From Bacteriovoracales bacterium (GTDB taxonomy: Bacteria; Bdellovibrionota; Bacteriovoracia; Bacteriovoracales; Bacteriovoracaceae), in the NCBI GenBank assembly GCA_028346125.1, contig JAOMEV010000006.1, positions 18,906 to 82,905 of the forward strand: a DNA stretch of 64,000 bases. Reading direction: 5' to 3'. The notes under the pieces are model-generated. The model saw only the letters and a program-made list of their open reading frames with translations. It was not told where the DNA came from and did not search any database. Shown here piece after piece: positions 25,940 through 34,794 of this stretch (within the stretch, counting starts at the first letter, position 1; the number at the start of each line of letters is the position of its first letter). The position numbers were made by a program, and so were the translations under genes.

Positions 25940-26473
25940 ATGGCACTTGAATCTACCGTTTATAAAATAGATATCAATTTATCTAATTTCAATACTCATT
26001 ATTATGAGGATTTCAATTTAACAGTGGCAAAACACCCCTCTGAGAATGAGTCACGTATGATGTATCGACTCTTGGCCTTTTTATATTGTGCTCATACAGA
26101 CCTCAAATTTACCAAAGGTCTTAGTAGCACTGGAGATCCAGAGCTCTGGCAAAAAGATTACTCTGGAGAAATAATTCAATGGATAGATTTGGGCCTTCCA
26201 GATATAAAAAGAGTTCGCCAGGCCAGTGGTAAATCACAATCAGTAAAAGTTTTTACTTATCACCAAAATAAAGCACATGAATGGTTTCAAAAAAATAAAT
26301 CAGACTTTCAAAAAAACCAGAAGCTAGAAGTTTATCACTTCAATGTTAACGAAAATGGCCCCATCGATAAATTCGTCACAAAATCAATGAGGCTCAGCTG
26401 TATTATTGAAGAACAACAAATGTATCTTAGTAATGACAACGAAAGAATTGGCATTGAAGTTGAGAAGTTTTAA
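25940..26473 (+). CDS. yaeQ: YaeQ family protein
   Basis: 177 residues from ATG 25940, starting MALESTVYKIDINL like E. coli YaeQ. Conserved segments include AKHPSENESRMMYRLLAFL, FTKGLSSTGDPELW and WIDLGLPDIKRVRQAS. The family has a PD-(D/E)XK nuclease-like fold and was described as a suppressor of RfaH loss, but its biochemical role is unsettled. It converges with the protease gene and shares a bidirectional hairpin. Confidence 0.88.
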   Translation: MALESTVYKIDINLSNFNTHYYEDFNLTVAKHPSENESRMMYRLLAFLYCAHTDLKFTKGLSSTGDPELWQKDYSGEIIQWIDLGLPDIKRVRQASGKSQSVKVFTYHQNKAHEWFQKNKSDFQKNQKLEVYHFNVNENGPIDKFVTKSMRLSCIIEEQQMYLSNDNERIGIEVEKF

Positions 26474-26493
26474 TTTTTATCGAGGCCAGCAAG

Positions 26494-26510
26494 AAAAACC
26501 CTTGGTTTTT
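26494..26510. terminator. bidirectional terminator between yaeQ and the protease gene
   Basis: AAAAACC (26494-26500) and GGTTTTT (26504-26510) form a hairpin with A-run and T-run flanks, so it can terminate both converging genes. Confidence 0.55.
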
Positions 26511-26514
26511 TATA

Positions 26515-27366
26515 TTATGATTTAGGAAGCTTGCAACCAGGTAATTTAAGATCAATTTCATTTTGCCAATTCAAGCAACTGTATATTAAATAAGTTTGCT
26601 GTCCATAGGAAGCACCCTTTTTTACGGTGACATAATTATTTTCATCGACCTCACAAGGGTTGTTCATCGAACATCTTTTACCTGACATATTACGAGTATT
26701 GTTGACACCAATGACAAGTCTACTTCCGCTTTCTATAATAGGAGCGCCACTTGTGCCACCAATTGTTTTGCAAGCGCTATTTGTGTACCTAATAGAATCC
26801 ACAAAAACCCAAGATGCTTCTCTTAAATTAAAAACGAAACCATCAATCTCGCAAGAGTACCCTCTCTCCCAGTAACCTGATATTATTTCTATACTAGTTC
26901 CTGATTGAGGCCTATTTTCAGAAAGTTCAAATGCTTGTATTCCACGTCTTTCAAGGTCATGGTAAGTTTCCTTTAATCGATAGAGGGCAGAATCAGTATC
27001 AGTCATTGTTGCGTAGATAATTTCCTTTGCTGTTATTCTATGAAATCTTTTATTTTTATCTGCAACTTTCATTCTTCGATTTACTCTTTTCTTGTAGATT
27101 ATTTGGCCTGGTTTCAAGAGGCCCCTTTCTAGGCAATGACCATTTGTTAAAACAATTGCATTGTCATTAAGCTCCTGCCCAATAAACTTAATTATCGAAC
27201 CACTACAGTTCGAGAGCTTCACAGTTCCTTCAAAATCATAATTGTAAGAATCTAAATAAACTAGTGGTTCAACATTGGATTTCAAAGCATTGTGGGGAGC
27301 TTGAGGGAAAGCGTACACTCTTCCTGCAGCAAAACAAAAGAACGTAATAAGAAGCATCTTTTTCAT
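26515..27366 (-). CDS. secreted trypsin-like serine protease
   Basis: 283 residues from ATG 27366, preceded by GGAGG. It has a signal peptide (MKKMLLITFFCFAAGRVYA). The chymotrypsin-fold triad is visible: H77 (VLTNGHC), D125 (TDTDSALYRL) and S206 (GGTSGAPII). Several Cys could pair. It probably acts in the periplasm or outside the cell; predatory bacteria encode many such proteases. A 23-base inverted repeat like the one before the COG0523 gene lies 49 bases upstream (27415-27437), suggesting metal-linked control. Confidence 0.85.
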   Translation of the reverse strand: MKKMLLITFFCFAAGRVYAFPQAPHNALKSNVEPLVYLDSYNYDFEGTVKLSNCSGSIIKFIGQELNDNAIVLTNGHCLERGLLKPGQIIYKKRVNRRMKVADKNKRFHRITAKEIIYATMTDTDSALYRLKETYHDLERRGIQAFELSENRPQSGTSIEIISGYWERGYSCEIDGFVFNLREASWVFVDSIRYTNSACKTIGGTSGAPIIESGSRLVIGVNNTRNMSGKRCSMNNPCEVDENNYVTVKKGASYGQQTYLIYSCLNWQNEIDLKLPGCKLPKS

Positions 27367-27414
27367 ATTTACCTCCATGAAAATATGTAGAGATATGATA
27401 CAAATGCATCTATA

Positions 27415-27437
27415 TTATTGCAAGTCATTCGCAATAA
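27415..27437. promoter_or_regulatory. candidate Fur-family (Zur-like) operator, protease promoter
   Basis: TTATTGCAA, five bases, TCGCAATAA: 9-5-9 inverted repeat with one mismatch. It matches the layout of the perfect repeat at 30499-30521. It lies 49 bases before the protease start. The Fur-family gene at 27540 is adjacent. Confidence 0.5.
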
Positions 27438-27539
27438 CATATTCTGACTTAGTGCCAGCGCCATGCGCCATAAACAACCTTCAACGGTTAAATTGAAAAA
27501 GTCATTACCGCAATATTTTTTTCGTCTTGTAGTTAGTTT

Positions 27540-27995
27540 TTAATTAGCGGAATACGTCTGCGCACAACTGGGACAAAGGCCTTTAATTTCTAGGTGATGG
27601 TTTAGATTTCGATAACCATTTTCTTCTAATTTTTTTTCTTGTTTTGAAATTAAGCAACCTTTAAGTGGTTTAATAATATTGCAACCATTACATTTGAAAA
27701 AATGTTCATGATGATGGACATTTTTTCTTTTGATAATATCAAGCATATACCTTGAAGGTTCACCTTGAAAGATACTTTTTTTCACAAGCCCAAGCTCTTC
27801 AAATGTAGCAAGAGTTCTGTAAACAGATGCTTGATCACAACTAAGTTTTTTAGATCTCTGAATCTGTTTATAAATTTCCTCAGTTGTGAGAAGAGTGTTA
27901 TTCTTGATGAGTACAGTGGCCACGGCCAAACGAGACTGGGTTATTCTCAAGGCATGAGATTGAAGAATATTTCTTACTTGTTCTAATTGATTCAT
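27540..27995 (-). CDS. Fur-family metalloregulator (possibly Zur)
   Basis: 151 residues. An N-terminal winged helix includes RITQSRLAVATVL and SCDQASVYRTLATFEELGLV. HHHEHFFKCNGC supplies metal ligands, and the two CxxC pairs (102/105 and 141/144) form the structural zinc site. The family includes Fur, Zur, PerR and Nur. The neighbouring COG0523 GTPase, MerC-like protein and SlyD-like protein, and the shared inverted repeat, favour zinc sensing, but the metal cannot be read from the sequence. Confidence 0.88.
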   Translation of the reverse strand: MNQLEQVRNILQSHALRITQSRLAVATVLIKNNTLLTTEEIYKQIQRSKKLSCDQASVYRTLATFEELGLVKKSIFQGEPSRYMLDIIKRKNVHHHEHFFKCNGCNIIKPLKGCLISKQEKKLEENGYRNLNHHLEIKGLCPSCAQTYSAN

Positions 27996-28412
27996 ATGTA
28001 ACGTGATTATTTCTTTATTGATAAAAAGAATTCTTTAACCAAAGAACAATAAATATTAGCTCTTCGATCAACTCCCGTTAAAATTCATTTTCAAGATTTT
28101 GTACCAGTTTTTCATCGCTTAGGCTTCAAAAAATAATCAAAACCTTTAAAAAAGCACACTAACAGCGTGAAGGATAATGTTAATTAAGGAAAAATGGCGT
28201 CTTGGGAGTTATGCTTTGTATTGAGGGAGTTCCTAACCTTTTTTATGGGCCATAAAGAACTCTAAGAGTATGTCAAAGGGCCAAAAAATAAAGTCTCATT
28301 TATTTAATATATTAAACAGAGCTAAGTTTAGCATTATCTGATTAATACATATTTTTATATGAGCTTATACCCTGGCCCCAATACTCACAATTTATTTTTA
28401 GGTTTTTACTTG
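27996..28412. other. intergenic region upstream of the Fur-family gene
   Basis: 417 bases without a supported gene. It should hold the promoter of the Fur-family gene. I found no copy of the TTGCAA-type inverted repeat here and no recognisable RNA. Three GGCC-containing stretches lie in the distal half. Confidence 0.4.
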
Positions 28413-28883
28413 CTATGAGTCCGCACCTGCTGAACACATACCGTTGCCGGTCAAGCATTTACATTTTCGAATATTAAGGATGTGAGATGTAACTAATAGA
28501 ATCGACCCAGTAATCGCTAAATACAGCATAAAAGATTCGTCATGATGAACTTCCGCTCCACCATGTCCATGTCCATGTTCGTCTGAATGGGAAAATACTT
28601 CAACTGCAGAAACCACGAGTAAGATTGCAAACCCCAAGAGACCGGTTCCTAAAGACGCTTTTGACCTGTGAAGTTTATAATGTACGTAGATAGATTGATA
28701 AAAAGCCCATCCTACCAAGGTCATTAAAATTGCATGAACCCAAGGTGACTCAAAGTTTTCACCTAAACTTGGGAAGTATAAAATGAGAAGAGGAGTTATC
28801 AGACAGTGGACACCACAAAGAACAGATAAGAATATACCAACAAAATCGTAGTTTTGATAATTGGTAACCATTGCTTTTTTCAT
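28413..28883 (-). CDS. MerC-domain membrane protein with His-rich loop
   Basis: 156 residues with about four membrane helices. The first helix carries SVLCGVHCLITPLL, the MerC-type metal-binding CxxHCxxxP motif. A loop between helices 3 and 4 has many His (HSDEHGHGHGGAEVHH) and could bind zinc or nickel. The C-terminus has three further Cys. MerC proteins move mercury or other soft metals across the inner membrane; in this setting zinc or another divalent metal is more likely. It is followed on the same strand by the Fur-family gene after a long gap. Confidence 0.75.
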   Translation of the reverse strand: MKKAMVTNYQNYDFVGIFLSVLCGVHCLITPLLILYFPSLGENFESPWVHAILMTLVGWAFYQSIYVHYKLHRSKASLGTGLLGFAILLVVSAVEVFSHSDEHGHGHGGAEVHHDESFMLYLAITGSILLVTSHILNIRKCKCLTGNGMCSAGADS

Positions 28884-28961
28884 AAGTTTACTCCTCTAAA
28901 AATTATTGATCATTTCCTTTAGCAACAACAAATGTCCTATATAAAAAAAATACTTAAGTTA

Positions 28962-29468
28962 TCAACAACAACCAGTTCCACTACAGCTTTCGCTTTCCTT
29001 TTGAATGTTGCCTTTCTCCAACTCTTCTTTTGTAGCATCTCTAAGCGAAACCACTTCTATATCAAAGCTTAGAGTTTCCCCTGCTAGAGGATGATTTCCA
29101 TCCAAAATGACTTCGTTTTCTTCAACTTTGATGGCCGTTACCAATAACGTTTGACCATTAGACCCTTCTAGTTGAAATTGCATTCCAACTTCAACATTAG
29201 AAGCTTCTGGACCAAATTGTTCTTTGGCCACCGATTGTACCATGCCCTCATTTCTAGTTCCATAGGCCTCCTCTGGAGAGATAGTAACCTTAAATGAGTC
29301 TCCAACTTTTTTACCTGCCATTTCTTTTTCCAAGCCAGGTACAATATCCCCCTTACCCTGAATAAAGGCCAAGGGTGCTTTCCCACTTGAACTGTCTATC
29401 ACATCCCCCTTGCTATTAATCAGGGTGTAATTCATTTCTACTACGTGTCCATCTACAATTGTTTCCAT
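28962..29468 (-). CDS. slyD: SlyD-like FKBP-type peptidyl-prolyl isomerase
   Basis: 168 residues from ATG 29468 (AAGGAT upstream). The FKBP core with inserted IF flap matches SlyD: VEMNYTLINSKGDVIDSS, FIQGKGDIVPGLEKEMAGKKVGD, SPEEAYGTRNE and GNHPLAGETLSFDIEV. The C-terminus ends CSGTGCC, a short Cys-rich metal-binding tail in place of the long His-rich tail of E. coli SlyD. It catalyses proline isomerisation, acts as a chaperone, and may deliver metal. It lies in a metal-handling neighbourhood. Confidence 0.92.
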   Translation of the reverse strand: METIVDGHVVEMNYTLINSKGDVIDSSSGKAPLAFIQGKGDIVPGLEKEMAGKKVGDSFKVTISPEEAYGTRNEGMVQSVAKEQFGPEASNVEVGMQFQLEGSNGQTLLVTAIKVEENEVILDGNHPLAGETLSFDIEVVSLRDATKEELEKGNIQKESESCSGTGCC

Positions 29469-29661
29469 AAATATCCTTAAGAAAATAAATGCAACTTTTA
29501 ACATTTAATTTAAAGTGTCAAGACTCTAAGTTTAAAACTCGCCTTTATTAAACTTAGTAAAAAATTAAATTATTGGAAATAACATATATTTAAAAAATGA
29601 CGAGTTGACGCTTCGTCATGTTCAATTCATCATATTTTAACCTTTCTTTCAGGAGATAAAA

Positions 29662-30147
29662 ATGAAGTTAATGATTGTAATACTTCTTGCTCTTTTTCAA
29701 ACAAATCTTGCCCAAAGCGAATTATTAAAAGATCCTTATCTATTTTACAAAAGCAAGAAAGAATATCTTTGTGGCCAAAATATGCTAGCACCCTATTTTG
29801 GACTTAAAATGCCTTTAAAAATTGAAAAGCTAATTATAAATAGAAACTTAGATAAGGCCTTAATTGAAGCACAATACGGGAAAGAAGACCTGACTTGTCA
29901 GTATAGGGTTTTTATAAGCCTCAATGAAGACCATCAATTTAAATCAATACACAGCACTATCAAAAATATGACTGAACGTGAAAACTGTAAAGAAGGCAAG
30001 CAATGGCTTGATATCATATTTGAGTATGGAAATTATAATTATATCCGCGGAAACACCCTGATTTCATTAACACCAAATAACCAAATGACTTTTTGTCACC
30101 ATGAGGTCAAAGGCCTTGACTTTCAACTTTACGGAATACAGCTGTAA
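29662..30147 (+). CDS. secreted hypothetical protein
   Basis: 161 residues with a signal peptide (MKLMIVILLALFQTNLAQS) and an AGGAG ribosome site. The mature protein has four Cys (in EYLCGQN, DLTCQYR, RENCKEG and MTFCHHE), probably two disulfides, and mixed alpha/beta character. Monocistronic. Family not recognised. Confidence 0.6.
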   Translation: MKLMIVILLALFQTNLAQSELLKDPYLFYKSKKEYLCGQNMLAPYFGLKMPLKIEKLIINRNLDKALIEAQYGKEDLTCQYRVFISLNEDHQFKSIHSTIKNMTERENCKEGKQWLDIIFEYGNYNYIRGNTLISLTPNNQMTFCHHEVKGLDFQLYGIQL

Positions 30148-30560
30148 GGGCCATAAAAACTTTACCTTGGACAATTTTGTCTTTGGGCCGAGTTAAGTTT
30201 TCTATAAGCTTAATATTCCATCTCCGCTATTACCCCACCTGAAATCAAGGTTCTGGGATTTATTTAATGGTGGAGGTGACCACACTTTATTTATGAATGC
30301 TGGTCATCGATTTTATTTATATTTTCCACTTCAAAATCAAATATATCACCAACATAACAATCAAGTTTTTTTTGCACAACGCGCACTGTTATTTGTATTT
30401 TTCACCATCTCGGAAAATTATTTCCCTACCCGAAGAACCATAAAACCTTTTTAACTAGCATTTTCATACTTTTCATTATAACCAACCTATTAAACATATT
30501 TTTGCAAACCGATTGCAAAAAGTGCTGCTATAGACTTTCAATGATTTCAAGGTACTGAAT
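30148..30560. other. intergenic region before the COG0523 gene
   Basis: 413 bases. The distal end contains the 23-base inverted repeat (30499-30521) and a TATAGA hexamer at 30529-30534. The rest shows no open frame I can support. A short GGTGGAGGTGACC stretch near 30282 is not part of a recognisable RNA. Confidence 0.5.
30499..30521. promoter_or_regulatory. candidate Fur-family (Zur-like) operator before COG0523 gene
   Basis: TTTTTGCAA, ACCGA, TTGCAAAAA: a perfect 9-base inverted repeat with a 5-base spacer. It lies just before a TATAGA -10-like hexamer (30529-30534), so a bound dimer would block RNA polymerase. The same 9-5-9 layout is found upstream of the protease gene. COG0523 genes are often repressed by Zur, which makes the Fur-family protein at 27540 the leading candidate. 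Confidence 0.6.
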
Positions 30561-31826
30561 ATGCAAAACAATGATAACTTATCTCGCCTCCCTGTTACCG
30601 TTCTTTCTGGTTTTTTGGGTGCAGGAAAAACAACACTCCTGAACCATATACTGAACAACAGAGAAGGAAAGAAAATAGCCGTCATCGTTAATGATATGAG
30701 CGAGATTAACATCGACGCTGAGATGGTAAAAAACTCTGAAGCAAGTTTGTCTCGAACAGAGGAAAAGCTTGTTGAAATGAGTAATGGGTGTATCTGCTGT
30801 ACATTACGAGAAGACCTCCTTGAAGAAATTAATGAACTCGCAAAGCAAAAGAAATTTGAATATCTTGTTATAGAGTCCACTGGTATATCAGAGCCGCTTC
30901 CTGTAGCAGAAACCTTCACCTTTGAAGACGAAAACGGCGTTTCTCTCTCAAAGGTGGCCAAGCTAGATACCATGGTCACAGTCATTGATGCCTTGAATTT
31001 TTTAAAAGACTATGAAAGTGCTGAAGATTTAAAAGATCGAAAAATGGAACTTAGTGACGAAGACCAAAGATCCATTGCCCATCTTCTCGTAGATCAAGTT
31101 GAGTTCGCAGACGTTATTTTGATTAACAAAACAGACCTTGTGTCGAAAGAAGAATTAAAACATCTTTATGGTATAATACGCTCTCTTAATAGAGACGCTA
31201 AAGTTATTGAAACTTCAAGATCTAAAGTTCCACTGGATGAAATTCTAAACACTAACAGGTTTAATTTTGATAAAGCTTCACAATCACCAGGATGGCTAAA
31301 GATGATGAGAGGTGATGAAAGCTCTGAAACAGACGAATACGGAATATCATCCTTTTCATTTGATGCTCGAAAACCTTTTCATCCTGAACGTTTTTATAAG
31401 TTTATGCACACGAAGTTTCCAGGGCTTTACAGAGCGAAAGGTTATTTTTGGATTGCTTCACAGCCAGACTTTATGGCAGAGATAGCAATTGCAGGAACAG
31501 TTAGAGAGTATCACCCTAAAGGGTTTTGGTGGACAAGTATAACTAAAGAGAATTGGCCAAAAGATGAAGAGTCTCTGGCCTATATTAAAGAAAATTGGCA
31601 CCCTCACTTTGGAGATCGTTCTCAGAAGTTAGTCTTTATAGGTAAAAGTTCGATTCTTAATAAAATTAAAGACTCGCTAGAAGAAAGCTTATTGACGGAT
31701 GAAGAGCTAGGGAGAAGCGCTGACTTTATAAAACAATTGAAAGACCCTTTTGAAGATTGGAGCCAAGTTGTTCAGGCCAATGAAGCTGAAAATGCAGAGT
31801 CAAACCAAAGCTCTCAAACCCAGTAA
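30561..31826 (+). CDS. COG0523 metallochaperone GTPase (ZigA/ZagA-like)
   Basis: 421 residues. P-loop GFLGAGKTT at about 16-24, metal-binding CICC in [12 protein letters not shown], Walker B/ESTGISEP, and NKTDL for guanine. A long CobW-C domain includes [16 protein letters not shown] and [11 protein letters not shown]. Members pass zinc to client enzymes when zinc is short. The operator-like repeat just upstream and the Fur-family, MerC-like and SlyD-like genes nearby fit a zinc-starvation role, which is inferred. Confidence 0.9.
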   Translation: MQNNDNLSRLPVTVLSGFLGAGKTTLLNHILNNREGKKIAVIVNDMSEINIDAEMVKNSEASLSRTEEKLVEMSNGCICCTLREDLLEEINELAKQKKFEYLVIESTGISEPLPVAETFTFEDENGVSLSKVAKLDTMVTVIDALNFLKDYESAEDLKDRKMELSDEDQRSIAHLLVDQVEFADVILINKTDLVSKEELKHLYGIIRSLNRDAKVIETSRSKVPLDEILNTNRFNFDKASQSPGWLKMMRGDESSETDEYGISSFSFDARKPFHPERFYKFMHTKFPGLYRAKGYFWIASQPDFMAEIAIAGTVREYHPKGFWWTSITKENWPKDEESLAYIKENWHPHFGDRSQKLVFIGKSSILNKIKDSLEESLLTDEELGRSADFIKQLKDPFEDWSQVVQANEAENAESNQSSQTQ

Positions 31827-31932
31827 GCATAAGGGTGTTATTGGAAATAAAACCTACAATTATTTGTTGAATTCTTTTATTTTAAACATAAAAGACTTTT
31901 AAGACCCACCAAAATTAGGGGAGGAAAATCAA

Positions 31933-32148
31933 ATGGAAGATGAAATTTTCCCGAAACACTATGAAACATGGAAAAAATGTATCACCGAGAAATGCAAAAT
32001 TCCTTTAACGAAAGAATTCGTCAAAGGAAGAATTGCAGTTCTTTCCCAAGCAAACTCAAAAGATCGAAAAGCCTTTATTGAAAAATACGGTGTCCATTGG
32101 ACAGATAGAGTCCTTGGTTATTTCAACCAGGCGCTAGAAGAGATGTAA
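31933..32148 (+). CDS. small conserved-looking protein
   Basis: 71 residues with a GGGGAGG ribosome site. KHYETWKKCITEKCKIPLT and HWTDRVLGYFNQALEEM suggest a compact helical protein with two Cys five residues apart that might bind metal. I have the impression of similar short proteins in other proteobacteria, but cannot name the family. It follows the COG0523 gene by 106 bases and may share its control. Confidence 0.6.
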   Translation: MEDEIFPKHYETWKKCITEKCKIPLTKEFVKGRIAVLSQANSKDRKAFIEKYGVHWTDRVLGYFNQALEEM

Positions 32149-32327
32149 TTGTAATAGATACTTTCCTTCTGCTGTTCTGTAATTTAGAGTCTCTTGAATT
32201 AACTGCCATTTAAGCTTAAAAAATCGGTATTTTTTACATGATTTTAAGTTAAGGCCTTGGAGTTAACGCCAATTTTTGTATTATTTCCTCCAATAGGATG
32301 CATCCTTTTTTTTCTTTGGAGGTTTAA

Positions 32328-32873
32328 TTGAAAAAAATAGTTCTAGGTCTTTTTTTTATAGTTACTTCTTTTTCAACTTACGCAGAAGTTAATTCCGATA
32401 GAGTTATCCAACTTTCTTATGATGTTTCAGATTATCTAGAAAATAATGCCCACTCAATGGATCAAACAGAACTTACTAGAATAAATTCCCTGCTGAATAG
32501 AGTCCTAAGAGGAGGACTTGGAAATCAATTTGGCGCTATTTGCACTCCCGATAAAAATAAGCTTATTTCTCGTAATGGCCAAGAGGTATTTGATTACAGT
32601 TCATCTACCAGTTGTAAAAAAGGTCTCAAACAGTTTAGTCAATATGGTGCTATTTGTGCTCCTAATAATAACAAGCTTTTTTCACGTAATGGCCAAGAGG
32701 TATTTGATTACAGTTCATTTACCAGTTGTAAAAAAGGCCTTAAACAACTTGGTCAATACGGCGCTCTTTGTACCCCTAATAAAAACAAGCTCATTTCACG
32801 TAATGGCCAAGAGGTATTTGATTACAGTTCATCTACCAGTTGTAAAAAAGGCCTTAAACAACTTGGTCAATAA
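32328..32873 (+). CDS. secreted protein with three tandem 38-residue repeats
   Basis: 181 residues from TTG 32328 with GGAGG upstream and a signal peptide (MKKIVLGLFFIVTSFSTYA). After a helical spacer, three repeats of 38 residues follow, each with the pattern GAxCxPxxNKLxSRNGQEVFDYSS and TSCKKGLKQ. There are two Cys per repeat, suggesting one disulfide per unit. Copy boundaries are 32529, 32643 and 32757. The units are almost identical at the DNA level, so the array expanded recently and could vary in number. Function unknown. Confidence 0.75.
   Translation: MKKIVLGLFFIVTSFSTYAEVNSDRVIQLSYDVSDYLENNAHSMDQTELTRINSLLNRVLRGGLGNQFGAICTPDKNKLISRNGQEVFDYSSSTSCKKGLKQFSQYGAICAPNNNKLFSRNGQEVFDYSSFTSCKKGLKQLGQYGALCTPNKNKLISRNGQEVFDYSSSTSCKKGLKQLGQ
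32529..32870 (+). repeat. three tandem 114-bp repeats inside the coding region
   Basis: Copies at 32529-32642, 32643-32756 and 32757-32870, in frame. Long stretches, such as the one coding NGQEVFDYSS, are identical between copies even at third codon positions. This shows recent duplication or gene conversion. Confidence 0.85.
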
Positions 32874-32965
32874 ACGCACTTCCCCTAACTTATTAATATG
32901 ATTTAGTTTAATTATTTTTTCTTCTGAATGCTTTTTTTAAAAACGAATGTTGGAGGAAGCCTTCT

Positions 32966-32983
32966 AACTAATTTAAATTAGTT
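32966..32983. repeat. 18-bp perfect palindrome between convergent genes
   Basis: AACTAATTT followed by its exact complement AAATTAGTT. It lies between the converging repeat-protein and CcmI-like genes and may act in mRNA 3' ends, though it is AT-only apart from one G-C pair per arm. Confidence 0.4.
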
Positions 32984-33038
32984 GAACGATTTTTCAAGAG
33001 AACTACAAACAATTCTATTTTAACATTCCAATTTCTTA

Positions 33039-33419
33039 TTAATCACCTATAATCGCGAGTTGAATATCTTTAGCACCCAAACTAATTGGTTTAGAAGTCT
33101 TTACTTCAACACCTGATTTATCCATTGCATTCCCTGAAGGACTGATCCTTGCAACGATAACAAATGGTCCTTTAAAAGGTAAATTTGGCATCATTTTTTT
33201 TGACTCGTCTAGAATGAATTTTACTGGAAATTTTGGGGATTCTATTTTTTGAACTGCTAATGGCATTGGCATCGCACTTCCAAATTTTTTTGCAAAAACA
33301 TACAATACGCCTTTAGGCACTTTTCCTTTAATACTAACTATACCGCTTAAACTTTTAGCATGTATATTTAAAGCACAAAACATAATCACACTTAGTACAG
33401 ATGCTTTTATTAAATTCAT
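33039..33419 (-). CDS. secreted free-standing CcmI C-terminal-like domain protein
   Basis: 126 residues with a signal peptide (MNLIKASVLSVIMFCALNIHA). The mature part matches the periplasmic C-terminal domain of cytochrome c maturation protein CcmI/CcmH: GIVSIKGKVPKGVLYVFAK, PMPLAVQKIE, FPVKFILDESKKMMP, VARISPSGNAMDKSG and a final VxLGxxxxxLAI. In CcmI that domain holds apocytochrome c and is fused to membrane and TPR parts, which are absent here. No cytochrome genes are nearby. It may bind a peptide or a metal (copper-handling is another possibility). Confidence 0.7.
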   Translation of the reverse strand: MNLIKASVLSVIMFCALNIHAKSLSGIVSIKGKVPKGVLYVFAKKFGSAMPMPLAVQKIESPKFPVKFILDESKKMMPNLPFKGPFVIVARISPSGNAMDKSGVEVKTSKPISLGAKDIQLAIIGD

Positions 33420-33551
33420 TTAATGGTCTCCAATGATCTCATATAATTTTTATCTTATACGGCTTGGTTAATTAAAGCCTTCTTCAAGGACTTTAATTTA
33501 AAAATTTTAATTTGGAAATATGACAAAGAATAGAACGCTTCGCATTCGTGA

Positions 33552-33924
33552 TGGTGGAGGTGGTGGGAATCGAACCCACGTCCAAAGAACTCTCAGAATA
33601 ACCTACTACGTGTGTAGTTCCAGATTATCGCCATGGAACAAGGCTGTCTGGTTTTGTACCCCCAGCAAACCTCAGTGATTTTTTAACTAGGTAGACCTGA
33701 CTACTCCTAGAAGACAAGTTTACAGGCCGCCTCAACCTGCTTGCATGATTCTGTTTATTGGGACATGCCCCTCAAGTAATGGATTCGCTAATTAAGCGGC
33801 CATCGCTGGTGCAAAATCATTTGATTCAGCAATTATAGTTTGATCTCCTTTTTACTGGGCCGGGAGATCAACCCAGACACGCAAATTAAACCTCGCAGTT
33901 CCCTGTCGAAGCCATGGCACCCCC
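33552..33924 (-). ncRNA. ssrA: tmRNA
   Basis: 373 bases on the minus strand. The 5' end GGGGGTGCCATGGCTTCGAC and the 3' end GGTTCGATTCCCACCACCTC followed by CACCA form the tRNA-like part; the 7-base acceptor stem pairs with one G-U. The tag reading frame at 33792-33830 (minus) encodes AESNDFAPAMAA then TAA. The hydrophobic AMAA end is suited to tail-specific proteases. It rescues stalled ribosomes together with SmpB, whose gene is at 40997. The one-piece, non-permuted form is clear. Confidence 0.95.
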
Positions 33925-34095
33925 ATTTTTTAGAACACCACAAGAGAAGGAGGCTATCATGAGAGGCCCTAGAGGACAAATACAAATAAAAAATATTGGT
34001 CAATTTTCACCTTAATGAGAAATTAGCAAAAAAGGCTTTTCAAGTTTGAATTTTAGATGGTAGAAATGGCCAATAGCATCCTGTGAGGTAGACGC

Positions 34096-34794
34096 ATGGA
34101 AACAATCAAAGTTCTCCTAGTTGAAGATGAAGAGGATATCCGTGAAATGGTTCATTTTAACCTTTTCAAAGAACGGTACGAAGTTCTCCTTGCATCAGAT
34201 GGTCAAGCCGCCTTAGACATCGCCACAAATGAAAATCCAGACCTTATTGTCCTTGATGTTATGATCCCAAAAATCGATGGTTTTGAAGTTTGTAGAACTC
34301 TCAAAAAAGGTATCGAAACAAAAAAAATTCCCATCATTATGCTGACAGCGAAAGGGGAAGAAGAGGACGTCATTAAGGGTCTTGAAGTCGGAGCTGACGA
34401 CTACATAACGAAGCCTTTTAGTCCTAAAGTTCTCCTTGCGAGGATCAAAGCAGTCCTTCGACGTACAAAAACAGTCTTGAAAGGAAGCAAAAGTGTCTTT
34501 ACTATAAACGACCTTAAAATAGATCACTTAAAAAGAAAGACCTTCATAAAAGATAAAGAAATAAACCTCACTTATACTGAATTTCAAATTCTCCATTTAT
34601 TGGCCCAAAAGTCTGGATGGGTTTTTACAAGGGGTCAGATCGTTGACTCTATTAGAGGTGAAAACCACGCTATTACCGATAGATCGGTAGATGTCCAAAT
34701 CGTTAATTTGAGAAAAAAAATGGGTGAGCAAGGGAATATGATAGAAACAGTTAGAGGAGTCGGTTACCGATTCAAAGAAAACTTAGTGACATGA
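34096..34794 (+). CDS. phoB: PhoB-type response regulator (OmpR family)
   Basis: 232 residues. The receiver has E10/D11, phospho-Asp D54, T84 and K106. The C-terminal winged helix has LTYTEFQILHLLAQKSGWVFTR and TDRSVDVQIVNLRKKMG, typical of PhoB. With the PhoR-like kinase overlapping by four bases (ATGA), it should control phosphate-starvation genes. No pst or phoU genes are nearby; only a dead pstB fragment occurs at 21.5 kb. Confidence 0.88.
   Translation: METIKVLLVEDEEDIREMVHFNLFKERYEVLLASDGQAALDIATNENPDLIVLDVMIPKIDGFEVCRTLKKGIETKKIPIIMLTAKGEEEDVIKGLEVGADDYITKPFSPKVLLARIKAVLRRTKTVLKGSKSVFTINDLKIDHLKRKTFIKDKEINLTYTEFQILHLLAQKSGWVFTRGQIVDSIRGENHAITDRSVDVQIVNLRKKMGEQGNMIETVRGVGYRFKENLVT

Noticed and set aside
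30280..30296. GGTGGAGGTGACC stretch resembling a tRNA/tmRNA 3' end
   Set aside because: No matching acceptor stem or T-loop nearby; the true tmRNA is at 33552-33924.
32529..32870. Possible CRISPR array
   Set aside because: The repeats are directly adjacent, 114 bp long and in frame within a secreted protein; there are no spacers or cas genes.
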